64,000 bases of DNA from Thermoguttaceae bacterium (GTDB taxonomy: Bacteria > Planctomycetota > Planctomycetia > Pirellulales > Thermoguttaceae). Where the stretch lies: the NCBI GenBank assembly GCA_025060325.1, contig JANXBW010000005.1, positions 62,001-126,000 on the forward strand, written 5' to 3'. A program made the translations under genes and the position numbers. Positions 26,312-35,388 of the stretch are shown piece by piece. Within the stretch, counting starts at the first letter, position 1; each line of letters begins with the position of its first letter. Under the pieces are notes generated by a model. That model made no database searches. It saw only the letters and a list, made by a program, of their open reading frames with translations, and was not told where the DNA came from.

Positions 26312-27757
26312 TTACACTTTGACCTCGGCGGTGAGGCCAAGTTCGGCACCGTATCTCTGTCGGATCGGTCTAACCACTCTTTCGATGAAATCGTCCACTT
26401 GTTGCGGCGCCCGTCCCACAAATCTTCGGGGATCCAAGACCTCGTGGAGATTAATCCCTCCAAAAGCGGGATCACTTGCCAAGCGTTCGAGCAAGTCGTT
26501 TTCCGCCCCTTCCTCTTTGATTCGCCGAGCTGCTTCCTGACTATGCTTCCGCAATCTTTCATGCAGTTCTTGCCGATCACCGCCCCGAGCGGTGGCAGCC
26601 ATGAGGATCTCCTCGGTTGCCAGAAACGGAAGTTCCCACCGCAGGTTCCGCTCTATGACCTGCGGATAGACAACTAGCCCCTGCACCACATTTTGACACA
26701 GGATTAAGATCGCATCGGCGGCAAGGAAAGCTTGCGGCAAGACGAGGCGGCGGTTGGCACTATCGTCTAAAGTACGTTCGAGCCACTGGGTGGCCGCGGT
26801 CATCGGCCCACTTGTCTGGAGGCTAAGCACAAAGCGAGCAAGTCCACAAATTCGTTCGCAGCGCATGGGATTACGCTTGTACGGCATTGCCGAGCTGCCC
26901 ACTTGGGTGGTTTCAAAAGGTTCTTCGATTTCCTTTCGGTGGGCCAGCAGCCGAATGTCCGTGGCCATTTTGTGCGCACTTTGGGCAATGCCCGAAAGCA
27001 CATCAAGGACTTGTGAATCAACTTTCCGTGGATATGTCTGTCCAGTGACGGGGTAACTTTCGGCGAACCCCATCTTTGCGGTCACCCGCCGGTCGAGCTC
27101 TTCGACCTTGCCGTGGTCGCCCTCAAACAAAGTAAGGAAGCTTGCCTGGGTCCCTGTGGTCCCCTTTGCCCCGCGAGCCTTCAGGGAACTGAGACGATGC
27201 TCAACTTCTTCCAAATCGAGCACAAAATCATATGCCCACAGGCACGCCCGTTTACCTACCGTGGTCGGTTGCGCCGGTTGGAAGTGGGTGAAGGCCAAAC
27301 ACGGCTGATCGCGCCATCGCTCCGCAAAGCGGCCAAGCGCATCAATTACGTTGACTAAGCGCTTGCGGAGAAGGAGAAACGATTCGCGGATAAGCATCAG
27401 GTCGGTATTGTCCGTCACATAACAGCTGGTTGCTCCTAGGTGGATGATCCCTTTTGCACGCGGGCACTGGTCGCCGTAGGCGCGGATGTGGGCCATTACA
27501 TCATGGCGAAGCTGTCTTTCGTACTGATTAGCCACGTCGAGGTTGATATCGTCGACGTGTTGACGTAGCTCCTCAAGCTGTTCTGGGGTGATCGGCAGTC
27601 CCAGCTCAGCTTGGGTCTCGGCGAGGATGACCCACAGCTTCCGCCAGGTGGAGAACTTACGCTGCGGTCCCCAGAGGGCCGCCATCTCCCGCGAAGCATA
27701 TCGCTCAATAAGCGGATTATCGTAAAAGACACTGCTCATTTTTGCTTGGGTGCCCAT
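26312..27757 (-). CDS. purB: Adenylosuccinate lyase
   Basis: A 481-residue member of the fumarase/aspartase superfamily. The signature [11 protein letters not shown] (about 286-296) and the neighbouring [11 protein letters not shown] mark PurB of the longer, eukaryote-like clade, as do [14 protein letters not shown] and [13 protein letters not shown]. The enzyme is cytosolic and cleaves SAICAR to AICAR and adenylosuccinate to AMP, each releasing fumarate, in purine synthesis. ATG 27757 or ATG 27739 ([10 protein letters not shown]) could be the start; neither has a strong ribosome-binding site. No other purine gene is adjacent. Confidence 0.95.
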   Translation of the reverse strand: MGTQAKMSSVFYDNPLIERYASREMAALWGPQRKFSTWRKLWVILAETQAELGLPITPEQLEELRQHVDDINLDVANQYERQLRHDVMAHIRAYGDQCPRAKGIIHLGATSCYVTDNTDLMLIRESFLLLRKRLVNVIDALGRFAERWRDQPCLAFTHFQPAQPTTVGKRACLWAYDFVLDLEEVEHRLSSLKARGAKGTTGTQASFLTLFEGDHGKVEELDRRVTAKMGFAESYPVTGQTYPRKVDSQVLDVLSGIAQSAHKMATDIRLLAHRKEIEEPFETTQVGSSAMPYKRNPMRCERICGLARFVLSLQTSGPMTAATQWLERTLDDSANRRLVLPQAFLAADAILILCQNVVQGLVVYPQVIERNLRWELPFLATEEILMAATARGGDRQELHERLRKHSQEAARRIKEEGAENDLLERLASDPAFGGINLHEVLDPRRFVGRAPQQVDDFIERVVRPIRQRYGAELGLTAEVKV

Positions 27758-27917
27758 TCCAGCAATCTGATTTTGTAAGATTTCCTGACAGATACCAAAA
27801 GAGCCGGGACGGAATATGTTTGCAAACTCTTAAGGTGCGAAAGGTAGCAAGCAGGCCAACTTTGCCGGAAGGCTTCAACTTCCCATTTGCGATCTAAAAC
27901 CCTCCAGCTATTTATTT

Positions 27918-29894
27918 TTACAGCGATAGCACGAAGGCAATTAAAGCTTCAAGCTCCTCGTCTGTCAGTTCCATTACCGCTCCGTGCGTAGCCCCGTGTT
28001 TACCCTCACGGAATAAGCTCCGCAGATCCGTGTAATGCCCATCATGCATATAGGGTGCAGTGCGCCAACATTCGATTAACGTAGGCGAGGTAAACTCGTC
28101 ACGATCATCATATTGTCCGCGGGAGCCGACGTTGTGCAGACGACTATCGGTGTAGACTGGCTCCGGATGGCACTTGCCACAACCTACCCGCTCACTGAAG
28201 AAAAGCTCGCGACCGCGTCTTGCTTTTTCGCTCAGATTGCCGTTTTCCAAGTATGGGCTGGGCACCGGTTTAAGAGCGCGGATATATTCCACGACCGCAT
28301 CGATTTCCTCGGCAGGTCGGATGGCAAACTGGATGTGGACAAAACCGGCCTCGACAGCGGCACGGACATCTGGCCGGACGCCGGCAGCCATCAGCGGTTG
28401 CGTGAGGTGGCTCAAAAGCATTGAGCGGGTATTTTTGGGGTTTCCCAGGCCGTCGTTCATCAAGTCCCAGTTTAGCGCATCGGCCCGGCCGTCGGGGTGA
28501 CAACTTGCACAACTTTGCCAGTGCTGGAAGCAAAGCCAGGCATCGTGAAAGTTCATTTCCCCTTGGCGAACAACTGTCAACTTCGGTGCAGGTCCGAGAG
28601 GAATGAGGCGAACCTGCCGGGCAGGCGGCGCTTGAAGATCAACCACAGCCAGTTTATCGCTGAAATAAACGGCTACAAACACCTTACTGTCCGTAACTGC
28701 AAGCCCGCGCGGCCCGTTAGCCTCTGTGCGGTCCGCCCCCAACCAGCCCCAAGGTCCCCGCCCTTGTAAACGGATGCGCCTGCGGACGTCTACAAGGAAG
28801 GCCAAGTCGTTTGGGATATCGCTTTGAATAAGCGAAGAATAAAGTTGCCGATTTTCCAGCCGCCCAGCAGCTCGGGTTGCTTCCATATCGGCCGGGACAC
28901 TAGCAATTTTGTCGTGAAGTGCTTTTCGGTCGATGACAGTGACCTCATGAGTGCCGGCATGAGTGATGCAAATGTACTGTCCATCCGGTGTGCAGCGGAT
29001 GCCCCACGGGTTAGCAGCACCCAAGTCGACCTCGTCCAGGAGCACGGTATTCCACAAGGATTTGCTTTCCAAGTTAATGATGCTCATCGCGTTAGTATTC
29101 ATCCAACCGCGCTCCAGTTGTGTTGTCGGCATTTGATATCTAGACAGTAAATGAACGACGTAAGCGTGTCTGCCATCAGGGGCAACACATACGCCGCGGA
29201 CGCTCGTACTCCCGTTCAGAAGTCGGATATGTGTGACCTGGTAACTGCTGGTGTCGATTACACTCACGCAGGCGGCTACGTCATAACTGTCGGCCGGGGC
29301 AAGGGGCAGGTGATTTGCCACAACAAGCTGTTTTCCATCTGGGGTCAGGGCCACAGCCACCGGTTCGCGGACAACCGGTATTGTCGCGACTGTCTGACCT
29401 TCCGCAGCGTCTAACACCAGCACGTTATTTTGGAACCGATTGGCCACATAAAGCCGGTCCCCACCGGGGCCAACCGCAATGGCGGAAGGGCTGTGCCCGG
29501 CAGGCATCTTTTTAACCACCTTCCCGGTTGACAAATCGACGGCACAAACGCATCCTTGGCCTTCGCCGCAAGCCACGAAGAGGCATCTTTCCCCCGGCCC
29601 AAAGGCAAAGGCAGTGGGTATGGCTTCAAGTTTGAGTTGGTTTACAACTTTGCCCTCGACTGTCTCCACGACCAGTATGGCCTGAGCATCGCGGCATAAG
29701 ACGTAAGCCGTTTTGCCATCGCTGCTAACAAGGACATCCCATGGCCCCAAATATTCTTGGACTTGTTGACTTGCCGCAGAACAAAGACCGCCAAAAAGGC
29801 TAAGCCAACCTGCCAACACTCCGGCCAACAACAGTTCGGCAAAGCGTTGCTTGCCAGTCCAACGCCCCAATCTTGCCAGGTTGCGGAGTAGCAT
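27918..29894 (-). CDS. Secreted YVTN-type beta-propeller with di-haem cytochrome c domain
   Basis: A 658-residue exported protein. A signal peptide (about residues 1-40, with LLLAGVLAGWLSLFGG) precedes a seven-bladed-type propeller of ~45-residue repeats (SPSAIAVGPGGDRLYVANR; REPVAVALTPDGKQLVVAN). The C-terminal third has two haem c sites, CASCH at 462-466 and CGKCH at 572-576, and a TAPYMHDGHY motif that fits a MauG/di-haem peroxidase-like fold. It would act in the periplasm in electron transfer or peroxide/substrate oxidation; the exact reaction is unknown. The ATG at 29894 is preferred over the longer frame because the signal peptide begins here and AAGGG lies about 9 bases upstream. Confidence 0.85.
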   Translation of the reverse strand: MLLRNLARLGRWTGKQRFAELLLAGVLAGWLSLFGGLCSAASQQVQEYLGPWDVLVSSDGKTAYVLCRDAQAILVVETVEGKVVNQLKLEAIPTAFAFGPGERCLFVACGEGQGCVCAVDLSTGKVVKKMPAGHSPSAIAVGPGGDRLYVANRFQNNVLVLDAAEGQTVATIPVVREPVAVALTPDGKQLVVANHLPLAPADSYDVAACVSVIDTSSYQVTHIRLLNGSTSVRGVCVAPDGRHAYVVHLLSRYQMPTTQLERGWMNTNAMSIINLESKSLWNTVLLDEVDLGAANPWGIRCTPDGQYICITHAGTHEVTVIDRKALHDKIASVPADMEATRAAGRLENRQLYSSLIQSDIPNDLAFLVDVRRRIRLQGRGPWGWLGADRTEANGPRGLAVTDSKVFVAVYFSDKLAVVDLQAPPARQVRLIPLGPAPKLTVVRQGEMNFHDAWLCFQHWQSCASCHPDGRADALNWDLMNDGLGNPKNTRSMLLSHLTQPLMAAGVRPDVRAAVEAGFVHIQFAIRPAEEIDAVVEYIRALKPVPSPYLENGNLSEKARRGRELFFSERVGCGKCHPEPVYTDSRLHNVGSRGQYDDRDEFTSPTLIECWRTAPYMHDGHYTDLRSLFREGKHGATHGAVMELTDEELEALIAFVLSL

Positions 29895-30360
29895 TCCTTG
29901 GTACCCTTTTTCAATGTGCACCGGACAAAATGTCAAGGGAGGCATTGTCACACGTTCTGTTACTCCCATTATGTCCCGGCAATGACAGATTTCCAAACCG
30001 GGGTATTCCTTGACATTTTTCCGGACATTTCAGCTTGTTGCAACTTTCCGGGGCCTCTAGCAAATTCGCCACTTCGTAGGAGCGCCTCTGCGTAGACCTA
30101 AACCCTAAACGGGAGCCTAGGAGCACTCGAGGGCTTCGAAGGCAGGGGACAAACTTAGGGAAGTCCAGGCGGCAGTGAATCTTGCTTGGCGAGCTTGCCG
30201 TGCTGTCGACGGGCGAGCTTTCGGCCGGCACAACCGCGGAGAAGACTTCTGCCCGTTGGCCCGGGTGGACCCGAGGGAGCTCTTTGTGAAAGGTTGACTA
30301 GGGCAAGCGCCGGGGGCTATCGTCCCTCCGCTGGGCGGGTTTAGTGGCATGAGGACAAGT
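29895..30360. other. Gene-free spacer
   Basis: The region between the propeller-cytochrome and the symporter genes carries no convincing frame. No terminator with a T-run is evident downstream of the symporter. Confidence 0.45.
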
Positions 30361-32739
30361 TCACTCGGCCAGCGTGATGGCGAAGTCCTCGCCGTTTATG
30401 ATCACTTTGTACCTGGTGGGGGCCGGGCCGGCTTTGAGCTTGAGCGGTGTGTTTTCCGGATCGCAAAACTTCGCTGGGATGGAATGGGTTTCGGGATTTT
30501 GCCCTTGCGGCCGCCCTAAAAGCCGTAAACCCTTTTGCACTTGGGGGTGCGACAGGAAGCGATCTAGCGCACTCCCAAAGGACGCGGAATCCGAGTGCAA
30601 ACTGCTACCACTCTCCGTACGCGTAGCACCCGGATTGAGTGACTGGGTGGGGGCCTTGTTCGGCTCGGCGCGGCCCTCAGAAGGGTCGATCACACCGGTT
30701 CCGGGCGGCTTACTCTTTAAGGCCTCTTCTTGGATGACGAAGTTGGAGTGCCAATCCACATTTGACAAAGCACTGACCGGGCATAGCGATAGCCGGACTG
30801 CCATTCCCGGCGGCAAGCCCCCAGCACGGAATTTCGATCCGTAGTGCACTTCCCCTTTCTCATTGGTCAGAAGGACTGTGTCGAATCGGTCATCCGGTGC
30901 ATCCAGAAAGGCCAACAAGCCCGCTCCCGGTTTTCCGTCGACGACGATTTGGGCCATTAGTGGGTGGAACGACACGGCGCTACTAAACCACCAATAAAGT
31001 CCGATCATTGTGGCGACAAGCGCGACGGCCACCACGCGAAAATCGAGCATGCCTCGGTACGACCGATCAGCCCGGAGTGCCTCTAGCGGGTTTTTCCACA
31101 CCAATTGGTTGCTTTCCGGGGTATGCTGATGCGGCCAAACAAACGATAGAAGCACAATCACCACTGATTCGGCAACAAATAGGAGGAATGCCATGAACAG
31201 GCTGTTAATGGGGATAAGGCCCATCCGCGTCAACACAAAGATCACCAAACCGACAATTGATCCCCCCACAAGGATCGCTAAGGCAGCCCGGGCTGAGGTT
31301 CGCCGCCAGAATACGCCCCAAATAAACACCGTAGCGGTAGGAGGAGCTACCACGGGAAATACATCCACCATTGCCTGAAAGATGACCGTGCTTTCCGGGT
31401 GGATGCTTAAGGTCCACGCCACCGCCACACACATCGCCACAAAGGTAGCGATCCGACCAACCCGCACAAGGTGCCGGTCATCTGCTTGTGGTCGAAAACG
31501 GCTGTAAATGTCGTAGCTGAACAAGGTAGCGATCGAATTAAGTGAGCCGGACACCGTACTCATTAGTGCCGCCAGCATCGCGGCAATAACAACGCCCCGC
31601 ATGCCTGGCCAAAGGATGGTTTTAATCAAATGGGTGTACGTTTGCTCGGTATTGGGCAACCCCTCGGCCGTAAGCGGAAGCGGCGGGATCTTGCCCTGCT
31701 GCACCAAGCCAAGGCAGATTATTCCCGGCAATACAAATAGATAAACAGGAAGAATTTTGATAAAGCCTGCAAAGAGTGGTCCTAAGCGGGCGTGATGTTC
31801 GTCCTTGGCGCCCAGGACGCGCTGGACGATTGTTTGGTCTGTACACCAGTACCAGATACCCAGCACGGGATAGCCGAGGAAAACGGCATACCAGGTGACG
31901 CCGGTAGGATCGCTGGCAGGGCGGACGATGGTCAGGTTGATCGGATGCACAGCCGATCGGAGGCCCTCCCAGCCGCCGATCATGTGGAACCCGATAACCG
32001 TTATGAGCACAGAGCCCAGCAGGAGCACGACCGTCTGGATGGCTTCGGTCACCACCACCGCAAGCAAGCCCCCGATTATCGTGTAAATGGCCGTTGCCCC
32101 GCAAATCGCAAGGACCGTCAGCGCGCGAAATCGCTCCGGTTGATCGACGAAAAGGTGAAGGATCGTGCCCTCGAGGACAATCGCCCCCGTGAGTAGAGAG
32201 AATCCAATATGTACAACGATTGCCGAGAAGATCGACAGGATCGCTAAATAGTCACGGCACGCCCGACCGTATCGCTTTTCCATAAAGTCTGGTAATGTGG
32301 CAACTTGGGCGCGAAGATAAAACGGAGCAAAAAAGAGCGAAAGGACGACGAGCGTAAACGCCGCCATCCATTCGTAGTTGCCGTAGGTCATCCCCGAGGT
32401 GTAACCATTCTGGGCGAAGCTGACCAAGTGAATTGTGGAGATATTGGTCGCGAAAAGCGCCATGCCGATGACCGGCCAGGTGAGACTGCGGTTTGCTAAG
32501 AAGTAGTCCGTGACGGTAGTCTTTTTTCGCCGCAGCCCAGCGTACGAGCCAAGAAGAACAATGCCGACCAGGTATCCAAAGATCACCACAAGATCAATTG
32601 TCGCGACCTCCGTGCGGTCAAAGGCTGGAGTACCTGCGCTCACGGGGGAAGATGTTCCGGATCCCAATGCGGAGGGCAATCCCCAAAGTGTTATGTATGG
32701 AGCAACTGTCGCAAGCACCCCAATTGCAAACCAGCGCAT
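30361..32739 (-). CDS. Sodium/solute symporter (SSS/SLC5 family) with extra C-terminal domain
   Basis: A 792-residue transporter. Residues ~50-590 form the 13-14 helix SSS core; family features are TDYFLANRSLTWPVIGMALFATNIS near helix 1-2, the ATLPDFMEKRYG loop, and the LMSTVSGSLNSIATLFSYDIY segment that contributes to the sodium site. An N-terminal helix with a Ser/Pro-rich stretch comes first. After the last helix (near 600) there is a ~180-residue non-membrane tail with a carboxypeptidase-regulatory-like beta strand pattern (VDGKPGAGLLAFLDAPD), a low-complexity linker and a short conserved-looking end. Sugar uptake is a reasonable guess (SGLT-like), not proven. The ATG at 32739 is chosen for its GAGGA site 7 bases upstream. 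Confidence 0.88.
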   Translation of the reverse strand: MRWFAIGVLATVAPYITLWGLPSALGSGTSSPVSAGTPAFDRTEVATIDLVVIFGYLVGIVLLGSYAGLRRKKTTVTDYFLANRSLTWPVIGMALFATNISTIHLVSFAQNGYTSGMTYGNYEWMAAFTLVVLSLFFAPFYLRAQVATLPDFMEKRYGRACRDYLAILSIFSAIVVHIGFSLLTGAIVLEGTILHLFVDQPERFRALTVLAICGATAIYTIIGGLLAVVVTEAIQTVVLLLGSVLITVIGFHMIGGWEGLRSAVHPINLTIVRPASDPTGVTWYAVFLGYPVLGIWYWCTDQTIVQRVLGAKDEHHARLGPLFAGFIKILPVYLFVLPGIICLGLVQQGKIPPLPLTAEGLPNTEQTYTHLIKTILWPGMRGVVIAAMLAALMSTVSGSLNSIATLFSYDIYSRFRPQADDRHLVRVGRIATFVAMCVAVAWTLSIHPESTVIFQAMVDVFPVVAPPTATVFIWGVFWRRTSARAALAILVGGSIVGLVIFVLTRMGLIPINSLFMAFLLFVAESVVIVLLSFVWPHQHTPESNQLVWKNPLEALRADRSYRGMLDFRVVAVALVATMIGLYWWFSSAVSFHPLMAQIVVDGKPGAGLLAFLDAPDDRFDTVLLTNEKGEVHYGSKFRAGGLPPGMAVRLSLCPVSALSNVDWHSNFVIQEEALKSKPPGTGVIDPSEGRAEPNKAPTQSLNPGATRTESGSSLHSDSASFGSALDRFLSHPQVQKGLRLLGRPQGQNPETHSIPAKFCDPENTPLKLKAGPAPTRYKVIINGEDFAITLAE

Positions 32740-33142
32740 CTGTGATCCTCTTCGCCGTCGGAACAACCGCAAATATCTGGCATCCGTTAAGGAAGCAAGG
32801 CGACGCATGCAGAAGCACTTCTTGCCCTGGCATCCGTCGAGAGGACGGCTTATTCCTCGCGTGGGCACGCGTCCCATCCGGCAACTCGTGGCCGCTAGGG
32901 TGACCCTTTTGGGGCATCGAGCAAGTCCTCCCGCTCAGGTGCCCCTTAGAATTGCGTTAGCATAAGTTGCCACTTGGGGAAAGCAAGCAGGGCCTTACCG
33001 CGTGGTGGGTGCGGCGGCTATCGGATAATGGCGCTTGGGCAAGGATTTGCATAATGGCAGGGTTGCGGCATTAATTAAGGGGGAAGGTCAATTCCCGCGG
33101 AGATCTACCCCACACTATTGGTTCCAAAGGAGGGGGTTCTCT
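32740..33142. other. Divergent regulatory region
   Basis: Lies between the symporter gene (minus) and the 63-residue protein gene (plus). It contains a candidate sigma-70-type promoter for the symporter (32959-32986) and the strong AAAGGAGG ribosome-binding site at 33126-33133 for the small gene. No other gene is seen. Confidence 0.5.
32959..32986 (-). promoter_or_regulatory. Candidate promoter for the symporter gene
   Basis: On the minus strand TTGCTT and TATGCT are separated by 16 bases, each matching four of six consensus positions for a housekeeping sigma factor. It would give a leader of about 215 bases before the ATG at 32739. Confidence 0.35.
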
Positions 33143-33334
33143 ATGCCGAAATACGCGATTATCGAAACCGATTCCGGCATGACGGTCGTGCCGATCCTTC
33201 CAGGCAAGACGGCTGAGCAAATGGCCATTCAGATGGGTGGGGTGGTCGTCGACCCAGGGCCATATCCCAGTTATGAAGAGGCCTATGACGCCCTCCTTGC
33301 CTTACGACAGGAAGAGGAGGAAGCAGGGGAGTAA
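33143..33334 (+). CDS. Small acidic protein of unknown function (63 aa)
   Basis: The sequence starts MPKYAIIETDSGMTVVPILP, continues with a helix-like KTAEQMAIQMGG and a VVVDPGPYPSYEEAYDALLAL segment, and ends in a run of Glu. The pattern suggests a compact alpha/beta protein. I do not recognise the family. The gene is real on the evidence of an AAAGGAGG ribosome-binding site 9-10 bases before the ATG, coherent composition and a divergent position to the symporter. It is cytosolic (no signal or membrane helix). The protein has no Cys and few aromatic residues. It ends close to a strong hairpin at 33341-33368. Confidence 0.75.
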   Translation: MPKYAIIETDSGMTVVPILPGKTAEQMAIQMGGVVVDPGPYPSYEEAYDALLALRQEEEEAGE

Positions 33335-33340
33335 GTGGGA

Positions 33341-33368
33341 CCCATCCACTTGGATTGTGGCGGATGGG
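33341..33368. terminator. Hairpin between convergent genes
   Basis: Arms CCCAT/ATGGG and CCAC/GTGG stack into a bulged stem just 6 bases past the stop of the 63-residue protein gene and 85 bases past the acyl-CoA dehydrogenase stop on the other strand. No T-run follows on either strand. Confidence 0.35.
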
Positions 33369-33453
33369 CGGAGGTTCGGAACCAACACCCTTGCAAGCGG
33401 TTGGGATCCTTCCTTCAAGACAAGGTCCGCAGAGGGGCAATCCTCTGAGATCG

Positions 33454-35196
33454 TCAACTTACCGGGAGAGGGGGACCGGCAATTTCCTCGTAAACCACAA
33501 TCGGCGAGTTATCGCCGGAAAGAACCTGCTCGCAGCACATGCGGTAAACCGGCAATTGGCTTCGAATGAAACGCTCAGCGACAAACCGCTTGCGATCCCA
33601 TTTTTCTGCCTGAGCAAGCAGTAAGTGCCCGCAGATCAAAATGATGGCAGCGTCGACGATCTGGCGGCCCACTAAGTCGAGATATCCGGCCGACTGACGC
33701 TTTGTAAACGAAATAGCTTCCAAGACCTGCGGCTTGGCTTCGATCAAAGCCTTTTGCAGATTGGCTAATTTGTCGTCGTCAAACCTCCGTGATTCTAGCT
33801 CCGCCAGGAACGATTCTAAGGTTCCGGAGACGGCGGCTCGCACCGCGGCGACAATCTGCAGTTGGCTCGTACCTTCGTAAATGGTGGTGATCCTGGCATC
33901 GCGGAAATAACGTTCGGCCGCATAATCCCGCATGTAGCCCGAACCGCCTAACACCTGGATGGCCGTATTGGCCACCCAGCAAGCCATCTCGGAAGCATAG
34001 TATTTGCTCATTGGCGTCAACATGGAGTTAAGCCGGCGAAGGGTCCGGGCCAGTTGGCGCCGTTGCTGTTTTTCCTCGGCCGACAGATCGGCCTTCCACT
34101 CGAGCAATCGTTGGTTGTTGTTTTCCAGATCGCAAACTCGGCTGGTGTAGTAAACAAGCGCCCGAGCCGCCTCAATTGCCACCCGCATGTCCACCACCAT
34201 CTGGGCAACGGGGGGCAGCTTCTCGATGGGTCCGCCGAACTGCTGGCGGGTGTGGGCGTAGTTTCTTGCTAGTCGATACGCTGCCTCTGCGATACCAAGG
34301 GACTGAGCGGCGACGCTCACCCGGGCGCCGTTCATTAGCGCCATCACATAAGTGATAAGTCCACGCTGACGCTCACCAATGAGTTGTGCCGGCGCATCCT
34401 CAAAAACTAGTTCGCAAGTCGGCGACCCATGGATGCCAAGCTTTTCTTCTAAGTGGCGAACACGAATTCGCTCATTTCGCTCTGTGATAAAGAGGCTCAG
34501 TCCCCGTCCGTCGGCAATATCCGGCTCGCTGCGGGCCAAGACAAGCAGGATCTCCCCGCAACCGTTTGTAATAAACCGCTTCACCCCGTTGAGATACCAC
34601 TGTCCGTTGTGGTCCTGCCATGCCCGAAGCCGCACTGCCTGCAGATCACTGCCTGCGTCCGGCTCGGTCAACACCATGGCACCTGTTACTTCCCCCCGGG
34701 CAAAGCGTGGGAGGACCGCATCTTTAATGGCGTCGTCAGCAAAAGCGTAAATCGTGTCTGCGATTCCTTGCAAACCGAAGAAGTTCATAAACGAGGCATC
34801 GGCTCGCGAGACAATCTCAGTGGCCATGCTGTAGACAATATTCGGGCAGTTAAGGCCGCCATACTTACGCGGAAGCGTAAACCCCATAAGATCCGCCTGC
34901 TTCATCCGCCTGAGATTTTCTCGAACAAGCGGATGAAGCTCCACCGTTCCGTCCTCGAGAAGCCTATTTCCCTCGCGATCGATTCTCTCCGCATTGGGGG
35001 CGATGTAATCAGCGGCAATTTCGCCCACAAGCTCCAGAACTCGCCAATAGTTGTCCACAGCATCGTCTATGTCTACAGGCACATAGTCGGCCTGCCCGTT
35101 CGGCGTGTCTTGTTCCTGAAGTTGTGCAATCTCGCGGAGGTTAAGAAACCTAAAGAGGAACTGGATGTCTTCGTTATCCAAAAAGTAATTCCCCAC
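33454..35196 (-). CDS. Acyl-CoA dehydrogenase
   Basis: A 580-residue FAD enzyme that forms the trans-2,3 double bond in acyl-CoA and passes electrons to ETF. Domains: N-terminal helical domain (EIAADYIAPNAERIDREGN), central beta domain (AMVLTEPDAGSDLQAVRLRA; GVKRFITNGC), and the C-terminal helical domain with AAERYFRDARITTIYEGTSQLQ. The Glu of YEGT is the usual catalytic base position. Length exceeds the ~380 of short-chain enzymes because of an N-terminal ~45-residue extension and a C-terminal ~120-residue helical tail, as seen in longer planctomycete and thermophile members. The GTG at 35196 has TGGAG about 8 bases upstream. It is downstream of etfA on the same strand (192 bp), so ETF is its likely electron acceptor. 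Confidence 0.93.
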   Translation of the reverse strand: MGNYFLDNEDIQFLFRFLNLREIAQLQEQDTPNGQADYVPVDIDDAVDNYWRVLELVGEIAADYIAPNAERIDREGNRLLEDGTVELHPLVRENLRRMKQADLMGFTLPRKYGGLNCPNIVYSMATEIVSRADASFMNFFGLQGIADTIYAFADDAIKDAVLPRFARGEVTGAMVLTEPDAGSDLQAVRLRAWQDHNGQWYLNGVKRFITNGCGEILLVLARSEPDIADGRGLSLFITERNERIRVRHLEEKLGIHGSPTCELVFEDAPAQLIGERQRGLITYVMALMNGARVSVAAQSLGIAEAAYRLARNYAHTRQQFGGPIEKLPPVAQMVVDMRVAIEAARALVYYTSRVCDLENNNQRLLEWKADLSAEEKQQRRQLARTLRRLNSMLTPMSKYYASEMACWVANTAIQVLGGSGYMRDYAAERYFRDARITTIYEGTSQLQIVAAVRAAVSGTLESFLAELESRRFDDDKLANLQKALIEAKPQVLEAISFTKRQSAGYLDLVGRQIVDAAIILICGHLLLAQAEKWDRKRFVAERFIRSQLPVYRMCCEQVLSGDNSPIVVYEEIAGPPLPVS

Positions 35197-35347
35197 CGCA
35201 CAACTCCAACAAATTCAGGACAGGTTTATTCCCACGATGAAAGCTAGCGATTAAGTGCTGGTTTGCTTGGCCGTTGTTAAGCAGCCGCCCGGTAACTTCA
35301 GTAAATCGGCCGCCTACTAAACGAGCGGATCCCGAGCCTCACCGAAG

Positions 35348-35373
35348 GCCCCGCCATTTCGCTTCGCCGGGGC
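35348..35373 (-). terminator. GC-rich hairpin downstream of etfA
   Basis: Perfect 6-bp arms GCCCCG / CGGGGC around a 14-base loop, beginning about 16 bases past the etfA stop. No T-run follows on the minus strand, so it may be an mRNA-stabilising or processing element rather than an intrinsic terminator. Confidence 0.4.
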
Positions 35374-35388
35374 AGAGCCAGTGCGTGC

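Noticed and set aside
26149-26580. 143-codon minus-strand frame overlapping the 3' end of purB
   Set aside because: A different frame over the purB coding end, so a shadow.
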